A stretch of 64,000 nucleotides of DNA from UBA1433 sp964581565 (GTDB taxonomy: Bacteria > Bacillota > Clostridia > Eubacteriales > UBA1433), in assembly GCA_964581565.1 (NCBI GenBank), contig CAZOOZ010000001.1, forward strand, positions 124,001 to 188,000. Reading direction: 5' to 3'. The notes beneath the pieces were generated by a model, which was not told where the DNA came from, made no database searches, and saw only the letters and a program-made list of their open reading frames with translations. Below, in pieces: positions 16,978-25,860 of this stretch (position 1 is its first letter; the number at the start of each line of letters is the position of its first letter). The position numbers and the translations under genes are program-made.

Positions 16978-17745
16978 ATGTCGGTTATAGAAGCAAGCAA
17001 TCTATATAAAAATTATAATGGTATAAACGTATTGAATGGCGTATCGCTTACCGTAAACGAAGGAGAAGTTGTCGCCGTTATTGGTCCGTCGGGATCGGGC
17101 AAGTCAACGTTGTTGCGATGTCTGAATCAATTGGTCTATATAGACAGCGGCAGCATTAAAGTTGGCGGTATTAATATGGTCGGTACAGATGAAAAGGGAA
17201 TATGCAGATATGCGCATAAATCTGTGCTGCATCAAATTCAATTAAAGACAGGACTCGTCTTTCAGAATTTTCATCTTTTCCCTCATTATAATGTGCTGAA
17301 AAACATTACCGATGCGCCGGTACAGATATTAAAAATGTCTAAAAAAGAAGCGGAAGAAAAAGCGTATGCATTACTTGAACGAATGAATCTTTCCGATAAG
17401 GCCGAGGCATATCCTTATCAATTATCAGGCGGGCAAGCTCAAAGGGTATCGATTGCCAGGGCGCTTGCACTCTCACCCACCGTGCTGTTTTTTGATGAAC
17501 CCACAAGTGCGCTCGATCCGGAACTCACGATAGAAATCTTAAAAGTAATTAAAAATTTGGCCAAAGAAAAAATGACTATGGTGGTTGTTACGCATGAAAT
17601 GGCTTTTGCACGGGATGTAGCCGATCGAGTTATTTTTATGGATAACGGTTCTGTTATTGAGCAAGGAGCGGCACAGGAACTATTCACCAATCCGTCAAGC
17701 GAGAGAGTAAAACAATTTTTACAGCATTTTTCAATGGAAGGCTGA
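16978..17745 (+). CDS. Amino-acid ABC transporter ATPase, GlnQ-type
   Basis: This 255-residue ATPase completes the polar amino-acid importer. Walker A is GPSGSGKST (about residues 38-46), the signature LSGGQAQR and Walker B FFDEPTSALDPE. It is slightly longer than the usual 240 residues because of an insertion (about residues 70-90) before the Q-loop FQNFHLFPHYNVLKN. A ribosome binding site GGAGG precedes the ATG. A strong terminator begins at the stop codon, ending the operon. Confidence 0.95.
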   Translation: MSVIEASNLYKNYNGINVLNGVSLTVNEGEVVAVIGPSGSGKSTLLRCLNQLVYIDSGSIKVGGINMVGTDEKGICRYAHKSVLHQIQLKTGLVFQNFHLFPHYNVLKNITDAPVQILKMSKKEAEEKAYALLERMNLSDKAEAYPYQLSGGQAQRVSIARALALSPTVLFFDEPTSALDPELTIEILKVIKNLAKEKMTMVVVTHEMAFARDVADRVIFMDNGSVIEQGAAQELFTNPSSERVKQFLQHFSMEG

Positions 17746-17772
17746 TCCGGCATATAAAACCGGGTCTTTTTT
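17744..17772 (+). terminator. Terminator of amino-acid transporter operon
   Basis: GATCCGG (17744-17750) and CCGGGTC (17760-17766) form a stem with one G-T pair and a nine-base loop, followed by six T. It overlaps the glnQ-like stop codon. The following bases to 18007 (262 in all) are AT-rich with no supported gene. Confidence 0.85.
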
Positions 17773-18007
17773 ATTTCATGCATTTATGAACGGAAAAACC
17801 ATACTTTTGATATTCTTAAGCATTACAGGTTATTATATGCGTAGGTGAAATTTTGGATTTTTATAAAATATTAAATACTTGACTTAATTGTACTGTTTTA
17901 ATTCAAAAAAAATGTTTCATTTTTGTTACAAAATAAGTTAGGTAGTTGTAATTAACTGATCTTTGGTGTAAAATAAATTGGATTAATGTCGAAGAGGACT
18001 TTATTTT

Positions 18008-18871
18008 ATGATAAAAACAAATTGTGATAAATTAATTGTTCAATCGGTTTGCGGTGATATTGCTCATCCGCCCAGAGCAGGGGCATATCGTGTAAGTAGT
18101 CAAGGAGAAGCCTTAGTGCTTCCGGGTGTGGGCGGTATTGTATATAATGTTAAAATCGGAGACAGCGCGTTTGGCTGGGTTGGAGATCATATCGAGCCCG
18201 GGGTCAGCATTAAAAATCCAGAGGCCAAATACAATGAAGCGCTCAATACCATGACATGCATAGGCAATGAAGCGAAAGTTGTATCAGGTGAAGCCAAAGG
18301 GGCGACGGGCTATGTTTCAGGCACACACGGTGGAATAGAGCACGTGCTGGTTCAGTTTAAAAGTGAAGATTTAGAAAAAATGGTCATAGGAGATACTATT
18401 CAAATAAAAGCATGCGGACAGGGTCTGCAGATTGCAGAAATAAAAAATGTCAAGTGTTTGAATTTGTCTCCTCAACTTTTAGATAAATGGGATATATTGA
18501 TAAAAGACGGAATTTTAAACGTTCCGGTGTGTACGAGTGTGCCTGCATATATGATGGGTTCTGGGGTAGGATCCGGCTCAATGCATAGGGGAGACTATGA
18601 TATTATGACTTCGGATGCCGATGCGGTTAAAGAATTTGATGTCGATAAACTGCGCCTAGGCGATTTGGTAATGATTACAGATCATGATACAAGATACGGT
18701 GTTGCCTATCGAAAAGGCTACGTCAGTGTCGGTGTGGTTGTTCACACAGATTGCATACAATCAGGACATGGGCCGGGAGTGTGTATGTTGCTTACGGGGC
18801 CGGCAGAGCGGATACGGCCTGTATATGATAAAAATGCAAACATCGGATTTATGCTAAGTGAGAAGAAGTAA
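18008..18871 (+). CDS. DUF4438-like conserved protein
   Basis: This soluble protein of 287 residues has no signal peptide or membrane helix. It resembles the DUF4438 family: Gly-rich loops such as LPGVGGIVYNVKIGDSAFGW near the N-terminus, SGTHGGIEHVL in the middle, GSGVGSGSMHRGDYDIMT around 190-205 and VGVVVHTDCIQSGHGPG near 245. The repeated His/Asp/Gly pattern suggests an enzyme, but I know no proven function. It is 21 bases upstream of the peptidoglycan-binding gene on the same strand and may share its transcript. Confidence 0.65.
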   Translation: MIKTNCDKLIVQSVCGDIAHPPRAGAYRVSSQGEALVLPGVGGIVYNVKIGDSAFGWVGDHIEPGVSIKNPEAKYNEALNTMTCIGNEAKVVSGEAKGATGYVSGTHGGIEHVLVQFKSEDLEKMVIGDTIQIKACGQGLQIAEIKNVKCLNLSPQLLDKWDILIKDGILNVPVCTSVPAYMMGSGVGSGSMHRGDYDIMTSDADAVKEFDVDKLRLGDLVMITDHDTRYGVAYRKGYVSVGVVVHTDCIQSGHGPGVCMLLTGPAERIRPVYDKNANIGFMLSEKK

Positions 18872-18892
18872 GCTTGATATAGGAAGTAAAGA

Positions 18893-19729
18893 ATGAAAAA
18901 AGTAATATTATACATTATTGTTATGCTTATATTTTTATGGTCGGGAGCATCCTTTGCTGCGCAGGATCTAACTTCGTATTCTGCGTATGCCTCTCTTTCG
19001 AACGATACAATGAAAGCGCTGGCAAGCACAGATTTTGAAACATTGGTATCACTTGACAATGCTGATAATGAAGGTACTACTGTTGAAGACGAAGATCCGT
19101 CTCAAGTACTTTATGCGCTGGAAGCAAAAAACGATGAAATAGTTACGCTTAAATACAAACTTTATTATATGAATTATTTATCGAATAAGCCGGCAGATAC
19201 GGATACTGTTTTGGATGAAGCAATGAGTCAGGCTTTAAAAAAATATCAGGAAGATAACAGTCTTACCCAGTCCGGGGTGGTGGATCAGGCTACATACGAT
19301 CTGCTGAGTAGTGAACAAATTACTTATGTATCCGGTAAAGAAGGAAATGAGATCCGAGAATATCAGCTGATTTTGTATTATATGGATTATATTGATGTCT
19401 ATCCTTCGGGCTATTTTGGCACCATAACAGTTGAAGCGGTGAAGGCTTATCAAGAAGATAATAACATTGAAGTGAACGGCAAATTGGATATGCAGACGCA
19501 GCAGCTTCTTTCTCAAGAGGACTATGTGTATAAAAAAGGTAAAAAAGGCAGCGTCATTAAAGAAATGCAGCAGATCCTTATAGATAACGGTTATTTAACC
19601 GGAACAGCCGATGGAGATTTCGGTGAAAAAACGCGTCTTGCTGTGATTGAATTTCAAAAAGATAATCAGCTGGAGCAGACAGGCGAAATTGATAAGACAG
19701 CAATGGATTTATTAAATACATTAGAATAA
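18893..19729 (+). CDS. Secreted protein with three peptidoglycan-binding (PG_binding_1) repeats
   Basis: This 278-residue protein has a signal peptide (about residues 1-23, cleaved after ASFAA) and three PG_binding_1 repeats, at about 80-142, 145-208 and 213-276. Each ends in a similar pattern: ALKKYQEDNSLTQSGVVD, AVKAYQEDNNIEVNGKLD and AVIEFQKDNQLEQTGEID. No catalytic domain is attached, so it is a wall-binding module only. It lies directly before FtsE-FtsX and the M23 hydrolase, so it may localise or modulate that cell-separation machinery. That link is inference from gene order. Confidence 0.85.
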   Translation: MKKVILYIIVMLIFLWSGASFAAQDLTSYSAYASLSNDTMKALASTDFETLVSLDNADNEGTTVEDEDPSQVLYALEAKNDEIVTLKYKLYYMNYLSNKPADTDTVLDEAMSQALKKYQEDNSLTQSGVVDQATYDLLSSEQITYVSGKEGNEIREYQLILYYMDYIDVYPSGYFGTITVEAVKAYQEDNNIEVNGKLDMQTQQLLSQEDYVYKKGKKGSVIKEMQQILIDNGYLTGTADGDFGEKTRLAVIEFQKDNQLEQTGEIDKTAMDLLNTLE

Positions 19730-19765
19730 TAAACCTACAACTTATATAAAAAATCGGTGAAGAGA

Positions 19766-20446
19766 ATGATTAGATTTGACAATGTATCAAAGGTTTATGA
19801 AGGAAATGAGAACTATGCTCTAAGAGATATCGATATACATATTCAAACAAGCGAATTTGTATTTTTGGTTGGAGCGAGCGGAGCGGGCAAGAGTACTTTT
19901 TTAAAGCTTATTTTAAAAGATATAGACCCTTCCGGCGGAACGGTATTTTTAAACGATGTAGATGCGAGCAAATTAAAACGTGGAGATATTCAAAGACTGC
20001 GAAGAAGAATGGGCGTTGTTTTTCAGGATTTTAAGCTTTTGGAAGGCAAAACCGTCTATGAGAATATCGCATTTGCTATGGAAGTATTAAAAAGAGATGC
20101 AAAAACAATCCGAAAAAGAGTAAATCATGTTCTGGAAATCGTGGGACTTAATGGTATGGCGGAAAGATATCCGATTACAATGTCCGGCGGCGAGCGGCAG
20201 AGAGTGGCTATCGCCCGTGCGATTATTAATGGGCCGGAGATATTGATTTGTGACGAACCAACAGGTAATTTGGATCCCAGAACCTCTTTCGGAATCATGA
20301 AACTGCTTGAAAACATTAATACATTGGGAACGACCATCGTTATGGCTACGCATGATAAACAAGTTGTGGATCTTTTTAATAAACGGGTTATCATACTTGA
20401 AAACGGGATATTAAAAGGCGATAGACAAGGAGGGTATTTCTATTGA
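19766..20446 (+). CDS. ftsE: Cell division ATPase FtsE
   Basis: This cytoplasmic ATPase works with FtsX to activate septal peptidoglycan hydrolases. It has Walker A GASGAGKST, the Q-loop FQDFKLLEGKTVYENIAF, signature MSGGERQR and Walker B CDEPTGNLDP. The start at 19766 (226 residues, MIRFDNVSKVYEG) is preferred over the in-frame GTG at 19757, because GGTGA lies at a normal distance before it and FtsE proteins usually begin this way. It overlaps the ftsX start (TTGA). A peptidoglycan hydrolase of the expected partner type follows ftsX. Confidence 0.94.
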   Translation: MIRFDNVSKVYEGNENYALRDIDIHIQTSEFVFLVGASGAGKSTFLKLILKDIDPSGGTVFLNDVDASKLKRGDIQRLRRRMGVVFQDFKLLEGKTVYENIAFAMEVLKRDAKTIRKRVNHVLEIVGLNGMAERYPITMSGGERQRVAIARAIINGPEILICDEPTGNLDPRTSFGIMKLLENINTLGTTIVMATHDKQVVDLFNKRVIILENGILKGDRQGGYFY

Positions 20447-21345
20447 GAATGTTTTTTAATTTCTTTCGCGATGCTTATTATAATATAAAACGCAACATGC
20501 TTATGAGCACTGCCTCTATTGCCTCTGTTGTCGCTGCCCTGATCATCATGGGAATCGTTTTGGTCATTGCTATCAATGTTTCTTATATTGCAAACGAAGT
20601 TGAAAGTAATCTGGAAATGAAGGTTTATTTAAGTGACGATATATCCGACCAGCGTGTCGATGAAATACATGATTACATACAAAATAACGATCATGTAATA
20701 CAGACAACCTATATATCAAAAGAAGAAGCATTAGAAGAATTTGCATCGTGGTTCAGCGGAAACGAGGAAGAATTGTTAAAAGGATACGCTGAGAGCGGCA
20801 ATCCTCTTCCACGTTCATTTGTGATAAAAATAGATGATGCTGCCTATCTGGAGGATGTTTATAATATTATCATGGAGTATGACGGTATCACAGATGTCGT
20901 ATACGGGAAAGAGTACGTTTCGGTTTTACTGAAATTTAATAAACTAATCAATTTGATCAGCCTGATCGTGGTGTTGATACTGAGTACAGTAAGTTTATTT
21001 ACGATCTACAATACGATCAAACTCACAATCTATGCAAGGCGCAATGATGTGGAGATTATGAAATATGTCGGGGCAAGCAGTTCATTTATTAAAATGCCGT
21101 TTATTATTGAAGGCAGTGTTTTAGGGCTTGTAGGCGCAATCGCCGCCGTGCTTTTGCTTCGGGGCGGGTATACGCTTATTATAGGAATGATGCAGCTTAG
21201 CTCGGTGCTTCCACTGAGCGCATCGCTGGCTCCTTTTAATACGGTCATTTATCAAATCACCATCTATTTTATTCTTTATGGGTTTATTATAGGAGCAGCG
21301 GGAAGCTTGATCTCTGTAAGTAAATTTTTGCGAACAGCGGGGTAA
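20443..21345 (+). CDS. ftsX: Cell division protein FtsX
   Basis: This is the membrane partner of FtsE, 300 residues. It has one N-terminal transmembrane helix (about 20-45), an extracytoplasmic domain that should contact the hydrolase, and three C-terminal helices (about 170-195, 220-245 and 268-292). The start appears to be TTG: GGAGGG lies 8 bases upstream of it and the codon overlaps the ftsE stop. The ATG two codons later is the alternative. It is followed after six bases by the M23 hydrolase. Confidence 0.94.
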   Translation: MRMFFNFFRDAYYNIKRNMLMSTASIASVVAALIIMGIVLVIAINVSYIANEVESNLEMKVYLSDDISDQRVDEIHDYIQNNDHVIQTTYISKEEALEEFASWFSGNEEELLKGYAESGNPLPRSFVIKIDDAAYLEDVYNIIMEYDGITDVVYGKEYVSVLLKFNKLINLISLIVVLILSTVSLFTIYNTIKLTIYARRNDVEIMKYVGASSSFIKMPFIIEGSVLGLVGAIAAVLLLRGGYTLIIGMMQLSSVLPLSASLAPFNTVIYQITIYFILYGFIIGAAGSLISVSKFLRTAG

Positions 21346-21351
21346 TAAAAT

Positions 21352-22491
21352 ATGGTAAAAACAAAATCAAAAATTCTCTATATTTTTATCATTTTGGTTA
21401 TGATATTTTCTTCTTCGGCTCATGTGAAGGCAGAGACAAATCAAGAAAAGTTGAAAAGAATCAATGAAGAAATTTCGCTTACGCAAGATGATATCGATAA
21501 GCTTAAGGACAATATTGATGCGCTTGTTGAGCAGACAAATAAGCTTGATAAAACGATTGATGAATTAGAAGATGAAATCAGCCGTATTAACGGCGAAATT
21601 AAAGTGACGGAAGATAATTTAGCAAAAACGGAAAAGGAATTGGAAGCCGCCGAAAATGAGCGGATCGAGCATAAAAAAGTAGCTGACGAAAGAATTAAAA
21701 CCATGTACATGTATGGCAGCGTGGATTATGTACAGATTCTTTTTTCCGCCGAAAGCATTTCCGATCTCATTAGCAGAATCGATGCGATTCAAACACTCAC
21801 AAATTTTGATAAAGATACTTTTGATGAGCTGCTTAGGATTGAAAATGAAATAGCGGCAAAGAAACAAAAAATAGAAGAAGATAAACAGGCACTTGAAGAT
21901 TACAAAGGTCAGATTCAAAATACATATGACACGCAGGTAAGCATCAGAGAAGAAAAGCAGAAGCTGATGGATGAAATGTACAACAATAAAGATTCTCTTG
22001 AAGCAGTGCTCGATCAGCAGCAAGCCGATGCAAAAGCCATTCAAAAACTGATTATCGAAGAATCGGTTGGCGAAGATGTGGATTACGGCAACGAAAAAGG
22101 ACATTATTTGTGGCCAACCCCGGGATATAAGAGTATCACAAGCCCGTTTGGTTATAGAATTCATCCTGTGTACGGATATCGAAAATTCCACTCGGGAGTT
22201 GATATCGGAGCAGCCAATAAATCAAAAATTATTTCTCCCGGCAGCGGTGTGGTTATCTTAGCCAGTTACTACGGTGGATATGGCAATACCGTAATTGTTG
22301 ATATGGGTGGTGGAGTTACAATGCTTTTCGGACATTGCAGTTCTTTAAAAGTGAGCAAAGGGGATGTTGTTGTTGCAGGTGAAATTATTGCCTATGTAGG
22401 ATCGACCGGTGTATCGACGGGGCCGCATCTGCACTTTGAAGTGCGCGTAAACGGTTCTCCCGTAGACCCGATGCCTTGGGTTATTTATTAA
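21352..22491 (+). CDS. Secreted coiled-coil M23 murein hydrolase, EnvC/PcsB-like role
   Basis: This 379-residue protein has a signal peptide (about 1-27), a long coiled coil (about 30-115 and 165-235) and a C-terminal LytM/M23 domain from about 250. The zinc motif is intact: HSGVDIG (HxxxD) and HLHFEV (HxH), so it is likely an active endopeptidase rather than only an activator. Coiled coil plus lytic domain directly behind ftsEX is the arrangement of FtsEX-controlled hydrolases (EnvC in Gram-negatives; PcsB in streptococci has a CHAP domain instead). It would cleave septal peptidoglycan under FtsEX control. Confidence 0.92.
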   Translation: MVKTKSKILYIFIILVMIFSSSAHVKAETNQEKLKRINEEISLTQDDIDKLKDNIDALVEQTNKLDKTIDELEDEISRINGEIKVTEDNLAKTEKELEAAENERIEHKKVADERIKTMYMYGSVDYVQILFSAESISDLISRIDAIQTLTNFDKDTFDELLRIENEIAAKKQKIEEDKQALEDYKGQIQNTYDTQVSIREEKQKLMDEMYNNKDSLEAVLDQQQADAKAIQKLIIEESVGEDVDYGNEKGHYLWPTPGYKSITSPFGYRIHPVYGYRKFHSGVDIGAANKSKIISPGSGVVILASYYGGYGNTVIVDMGGGVTMLFGHCSSLKVSKGDVVVAGEIIAYVGSTGVSTGPHLHFEVRVNGSPVDPMPWVIY

Positions 22492-22505
22492 ATAATAAAG
22501 GGGAA

Positions 22506-22530
22506 AAACGGCCTATAGCCGTTTTTTTTT
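22506..22530 (+). terminator. Terminator after ftsEX-hydrolase cluster
   Basis: AAACGGC (22506-22512) and GCCGTTT (22518-22524) form the stem with a five-base loop, followed by a run of T. Confidence 0.88.
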
Positions 22531-22548
22531 ATTTTATATAATATTTAT

Positions 22549-23355
22549 TTATTCTAATATTTTTGGGTTTTTCAATATTTTTTCGACCGTTTTAAATGCC
22601 TTGGACATTGTATACCCGTCACATATTCGCTCGTCAATTGTATAACCTATTGATATTGTTTTAACGCCTTCGGATGATTTTTGTGTTGTTTTGCCAATTC
22701 CCGCGAAAAGGCTGCATGTGCCAAAATTATATAAATGGTGGTATACACGATCGAGTTTTATGGATTTTAAATAGGTAATATACATGCTCGCATGAAACGG
22801 GCTGGCATTTATAATACTTTTGGGAAGAAAGTTATGATTATCTGCAAATTTGCATAAACCAACACCTATTCGAATAAGAAAATTTGGCAATTTATTGAAA
22901 AAATTAGCCAATGCTTCCGATTGGTTATCATTGATGCTTTTTGTAGCTTTGTTGATTTCTTCCTGCACAATCTTTTGTATGTCACAGATATTTTCATTTC
23001 CACTGAAACTAATTTTTATAGTCGATTCGTCGCTGTGAAGATCCAGCCGTTTTTTGATAGTAAATGCAATGCTGATATCATCTCTCATATAAATTCTTCT
23101 ATTCACGATAAAACGGTTCAGCTGAGGATTTTCACGAATCGTTCGGACATAACACGCAATAAATAATGACAAAAAAGAAATATCTACATGCTCGCTCTGG
23201 CGTTTTTCCCTTATATATTCCGTTAAAGGATATGCGTCAAATTCATGCTGATACAGAACTTGAGATTCTGTTCTGGTAGGCATTATATGAGGAATCACTC
23301 TAAAAAACGGATCAGGTAAAGTGATATATTTTCCATCACTTCTTTTTTTGAACAT
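22549..23355 (-). CDS. 2-oxoacid dehydrogenase E2/CAT-fold acyltransferase-like protein
   Basis: This 268-residue protein resembles the catalytic domain of dihydrolipoamide acyltransferase and chloramphenicol acetyltransferase. The C-terminal SIGYTIDERICDGYTMSKAF corresponds to the HxxxDG active-site region, but the usual His of that motif appears as Glu-Arg (DERICDG), so activity is uncertain. There is no lipoyl domain and no E1 or E3 gene nearby. The start at 23355 is preferred over the longer 23481 frame because AAAGGA precedes it and family similarity begins here. Function unknown. Confidence 0.6.
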   Translation of the reverse strand: MFKKRSDGKYITLPDPFFRVIPHIMPTRTESQVLYQHEFDAYPLTEYIREKRQSEHVDISFLSLFIACYVRTIRENPQLNRFIVNRRIYMRDDISIAFTIKKRLDLHSDESTIKISFSGNENICDIQKIVQEEINKATKSINDNQSEALANFFNKLPNFLIRIGVGLCKFADNHNFLPKSIINASPFHASMYITYLKSIKLDRVYHHLYNFGTCSLFAGIGKTTQKSSEGVKTISIGYTIDERICDGYTMSKAFKTVEKILKNPKILE

Positions 23356-23536
23356 CGTGTAGATCCTTTCAAACGAAATAATATTTGAGTGGAGGCCATT
23401 GTGTTCATTATAATTTTTATTCATGAAAATGTAAAGATATTTACACACATTCTGTGAGAGAGGATAAGAGATGCTTTTCAATTTTTGTATTTTATGATAA
23501 TATTTCTATATATTTTGTCTGCATAAAGGAGTATCT

Positions 23537-25795
23537 ATGATTAAGCTATACAGCAAGGGTGTTTTTTTGGAAAAAGATCAGATCATTTCAACAGATCAGC
23601 CACAAGCAAAAAAATACAATGTACAAAACGCGAAAAAAAATACGATCACGTATGCTATATTAAAATCTCATAATCAAAATAAGGATATGCAAAAACTGCG
23701 TATCACTTTTGATGCGCTTGCGTCTCACGATATCACATATGTGGGAATCATTCAAACGGCAAGAGCAAGCGGGATGCGTGCATTTGAGCTTCCATATGTG
23801 CTTACGAATTGCCATAATAGTTTGTGCGCGGTGGGTGGCACGATCAATGAAGACGATCATGTCTTTGGCCTCAGTGCCGCAAAAAAATACGGAGGTATTT
23901 TTGTGCCTGCCCATCAGGCTGTGATCCATCAGTATATGAGAGAAGTATTTGCCGGATGCGGCAAAATGATACTCGGTTCCGACAGCCATACAAGATATGG
24001 GGCGCTGGGCACCATTGCCATCGGCGAAGGCGGGCCCGAGCTTGTGAAGCAGCTGTTGAATAAGACATATGATATCGACTATCCCGAAGTTGTCTGTGTT
24101 TATTTAACAGGGCAGCCCGCTTACGGGGTGGGACCGCAGGATGTTGCTTTGGAAATCATTAAGGCAACTTTTGCGAACGGATTTGTTAAAAATAAAATCA
24201 TGGAATTTGTTGGAGATGGAGTTGATACACTCAGCGTTGAATATCGTATGGGCGTAGATGTCATGACCACGGAAACTACTTGTCTGAGTTCTGTTTGGAA
24301 AACAGATGAACAAGTAAAGAAATATCTGGCTCTTCATAAAAGACAAGGTGATTATAAAAAGCTGCAGCCGGAAGATGGCGCTTATTATGACAGCTGTCTT
24401 GTGGTGGATTTATCCAAAATCAAGCCCAATATTGCGCTTCCTTTTCATCCTTCTAATGTGTACAGCATTCAGGAGTTTAAAGAAAATATGGAAGATATTT
24501 TAGATAGTATAGAGAAAAGGGGCAGAAAACAGCTTGGGGAAGACATTGATTTTTCGCTGAAAGATAAAATAACATCAAAAGGTTTTGTGTGTTCTCAGGC
24601 AGTTATAGCCGGATGTGCCGGCGGCATGTTTGAAAATATAGTTTCGGCGGCGGATATATTAAAAGATAAGTATATCGGAAGCGATGCATTTTCTTTGAGT
24701 ATCTACCCATCCAGCCAGCCAGTCATGTATGATTTAACGCAAAAAGGCATTCTCAATAAGCTCATGCTCACGGGAGCAACCATTAGAAGTGCTTTTTGCG
24801 GACCGTGTTTTGGAGCCGGAGATGTGCCGAGCAACAAAGGTATATCCATCAGGCATACAACGAGAAATTTTCCGAATCGTGAAGGAAGCAAGCCAGCGGA
24901 TAAACAGATCGCATCGGTTGCTTTAATGGATGCAAGAAGCATTGCGGCTACGGCGGCAAACCAAGGAATACTGACAGCGGCAGATGAAATAGATACCATT
25001 TATAGTCAGCTTCATTATGAATATAATGATACAATTTATAAAAACAGGATCTATAACGGATGGCAAAAACCAAAAAAAGATGAAGAGTTAATTTTGGGCC
25101 CTAATATTACACCTTGGCCGCCTCTTTTAAGACTGGCAGAGGATGTGCTTATAAAAGTGGTCTCTGTTATAAATGATCCCATTACTACTACAGATGAATT
25201 GATCCCCTCCGGAGAGACGTCCTCCTACCGTTCAAATCCTTTAAAATTGGCGGAATTCACGCTTTCGCGCAAAGATAGCCGATATGTTCAAAACGCAAAA
25301 AATGTAAAACGAATGGAAGAATGCAGACAAAGCGGAAAACTTGACAAAGAAATAGAGGCGCTGAGCGATTTGTTTAAAAAAGAGTTTGGTTATGATATTG
25401 AAAAAATAAAGAATATCCAAGTATCAAGTACGATTTTTGCCGTGAAACCAGGTGACGGTTCTGCAAGAGAACAAGCTGCATCTTGTCAGAGAGTGCTCGG
25501 AGCGGGTGCGAATATTGCTACTGCATATGCTACAAAAAGATATCGATCCAATTTGATAAATTGGGGCATGATGCCGTTTGTCTATCAGGGAGAGCATGAA
25601 TTTAAAACCGGAGAATGGATATTTATACCAGAAATAAGAACATCGATTAAAAATAAAAACAGCCAAATAAACGCATATTTAATCAATGAACAAGGTACAA
25701 GCAAACTGATTTTTGAATTGGGAGAGCTAACAAATTTCGAGAGAGAAATTCTCCTTGCTGGAGGGCTTATCAATTATTATAAAGATAATAAATAA
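23537..25795 (+). CDS. Aconitase-family hydratase
   Basis: This is a 752-residue iron-sulfur (de)hydratase of the aconitase superfamily. The N-terminal part has GSDSHTRYGALGTIAIGEGG (the conserved DSHT region). The 4Fe-4S cysteines are visible in AGCAGG and in CGPCFGAG. A C-terminal swivel domain contains GDGSAREQAASC and YRSNLINWGMMP, matching the substrate-binding Ser-Arg region. It differs from canonical AcnA and belongs to a group usually annotated only as hydratase. The neighbours give no pathway link, so the substrate (a hydroxy-di- or tricarboxylate) is not known. Confidence 0.85.
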   Translation: MIKLYSKGVFLEKDQIISTDQPQAKKYNVQNAKKNTITYAILKSHNQNKDMQKLRITFDALASHDITYVGIIQTARASGMRAFELPYVLTNCHNSLCAVGGTINEDDHVFGLSAAKKYGGIFVPAHQAVIHQYMREVFAGCGKMILGSDSHTRYGALGTIAIGEGGPELVKQLLNKTYDIDYPEVVCVYLTGQPAYGVGPQDVALEIIKATFANGFVKNKIMEFVGDGVDTLSVEYRMGVDVMTTETTCLSSVWKTDEQVKKYLALHKRQGDYKKLQPEDGAYYDSCLVVDLSKIKPNIALPFHPSNVYSIQEFKENMEDILDSIEKRGRKQLGEDIDFSLKDKITSKGFVCSQAVIAGCAGGMFENIVSAADILKDKYIGSDAFSLSIYPSSQPVMYDLTQKGILNKLMLTGATIRSAFCGPCFGAGDVPSNKGISIRHTTRNFPNREGSKPADKQIASVALMDARSIAATAANQGILTAADEIDTIYSQLHYEYNDTIYKNRIYNGWQKPKKDEELILGPNITPWPPLLRLAEDVLIKVVSVINDPITTTDELIPSGETSSYRSNPLKLAEFTLSRKDSRYVQNAKNVKRMEECRQSGKLDKEIEALSDLFKKEFGYDIEKIKNIQVSSTIFAVKPGDGSAREQAASCQRVLGAGANIATAYATKRYRSNLINWGMMPFVYQGEHEFKTGEWIFIPEIRTSIKNKNSQINAYLINEQGTSKLIFELGELTNFEREILLAGGLINYYKDNK

Positions 25796-25823
25796 ATTTA
25801 TTTATCAATGTGATAATCTGTGC

Positions 25824-25829
25824 TATAAT
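25824..25829 (+). promoter_or_regulatory. Extended -10 promoter before LCP gene
   Basis: TGCTATAAT gives an extended -10 (TGn + TATAAT at 25824-25829), 32 bases before the LCP start codon. No strong -35 is seen. Confidence 0.55.
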
Positions 25830-25860
25830 GTTTGAATGATTTTATTAGGAAGAGTATTTT

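Noticed and set aside
17938..17965. Possible sixth operator copy (AGTTA ... TAACT)
   Set aside because: The spacing and arms differ from GTTAG-N6-CTAAC and the sequence is AT-rich; treated as chance.
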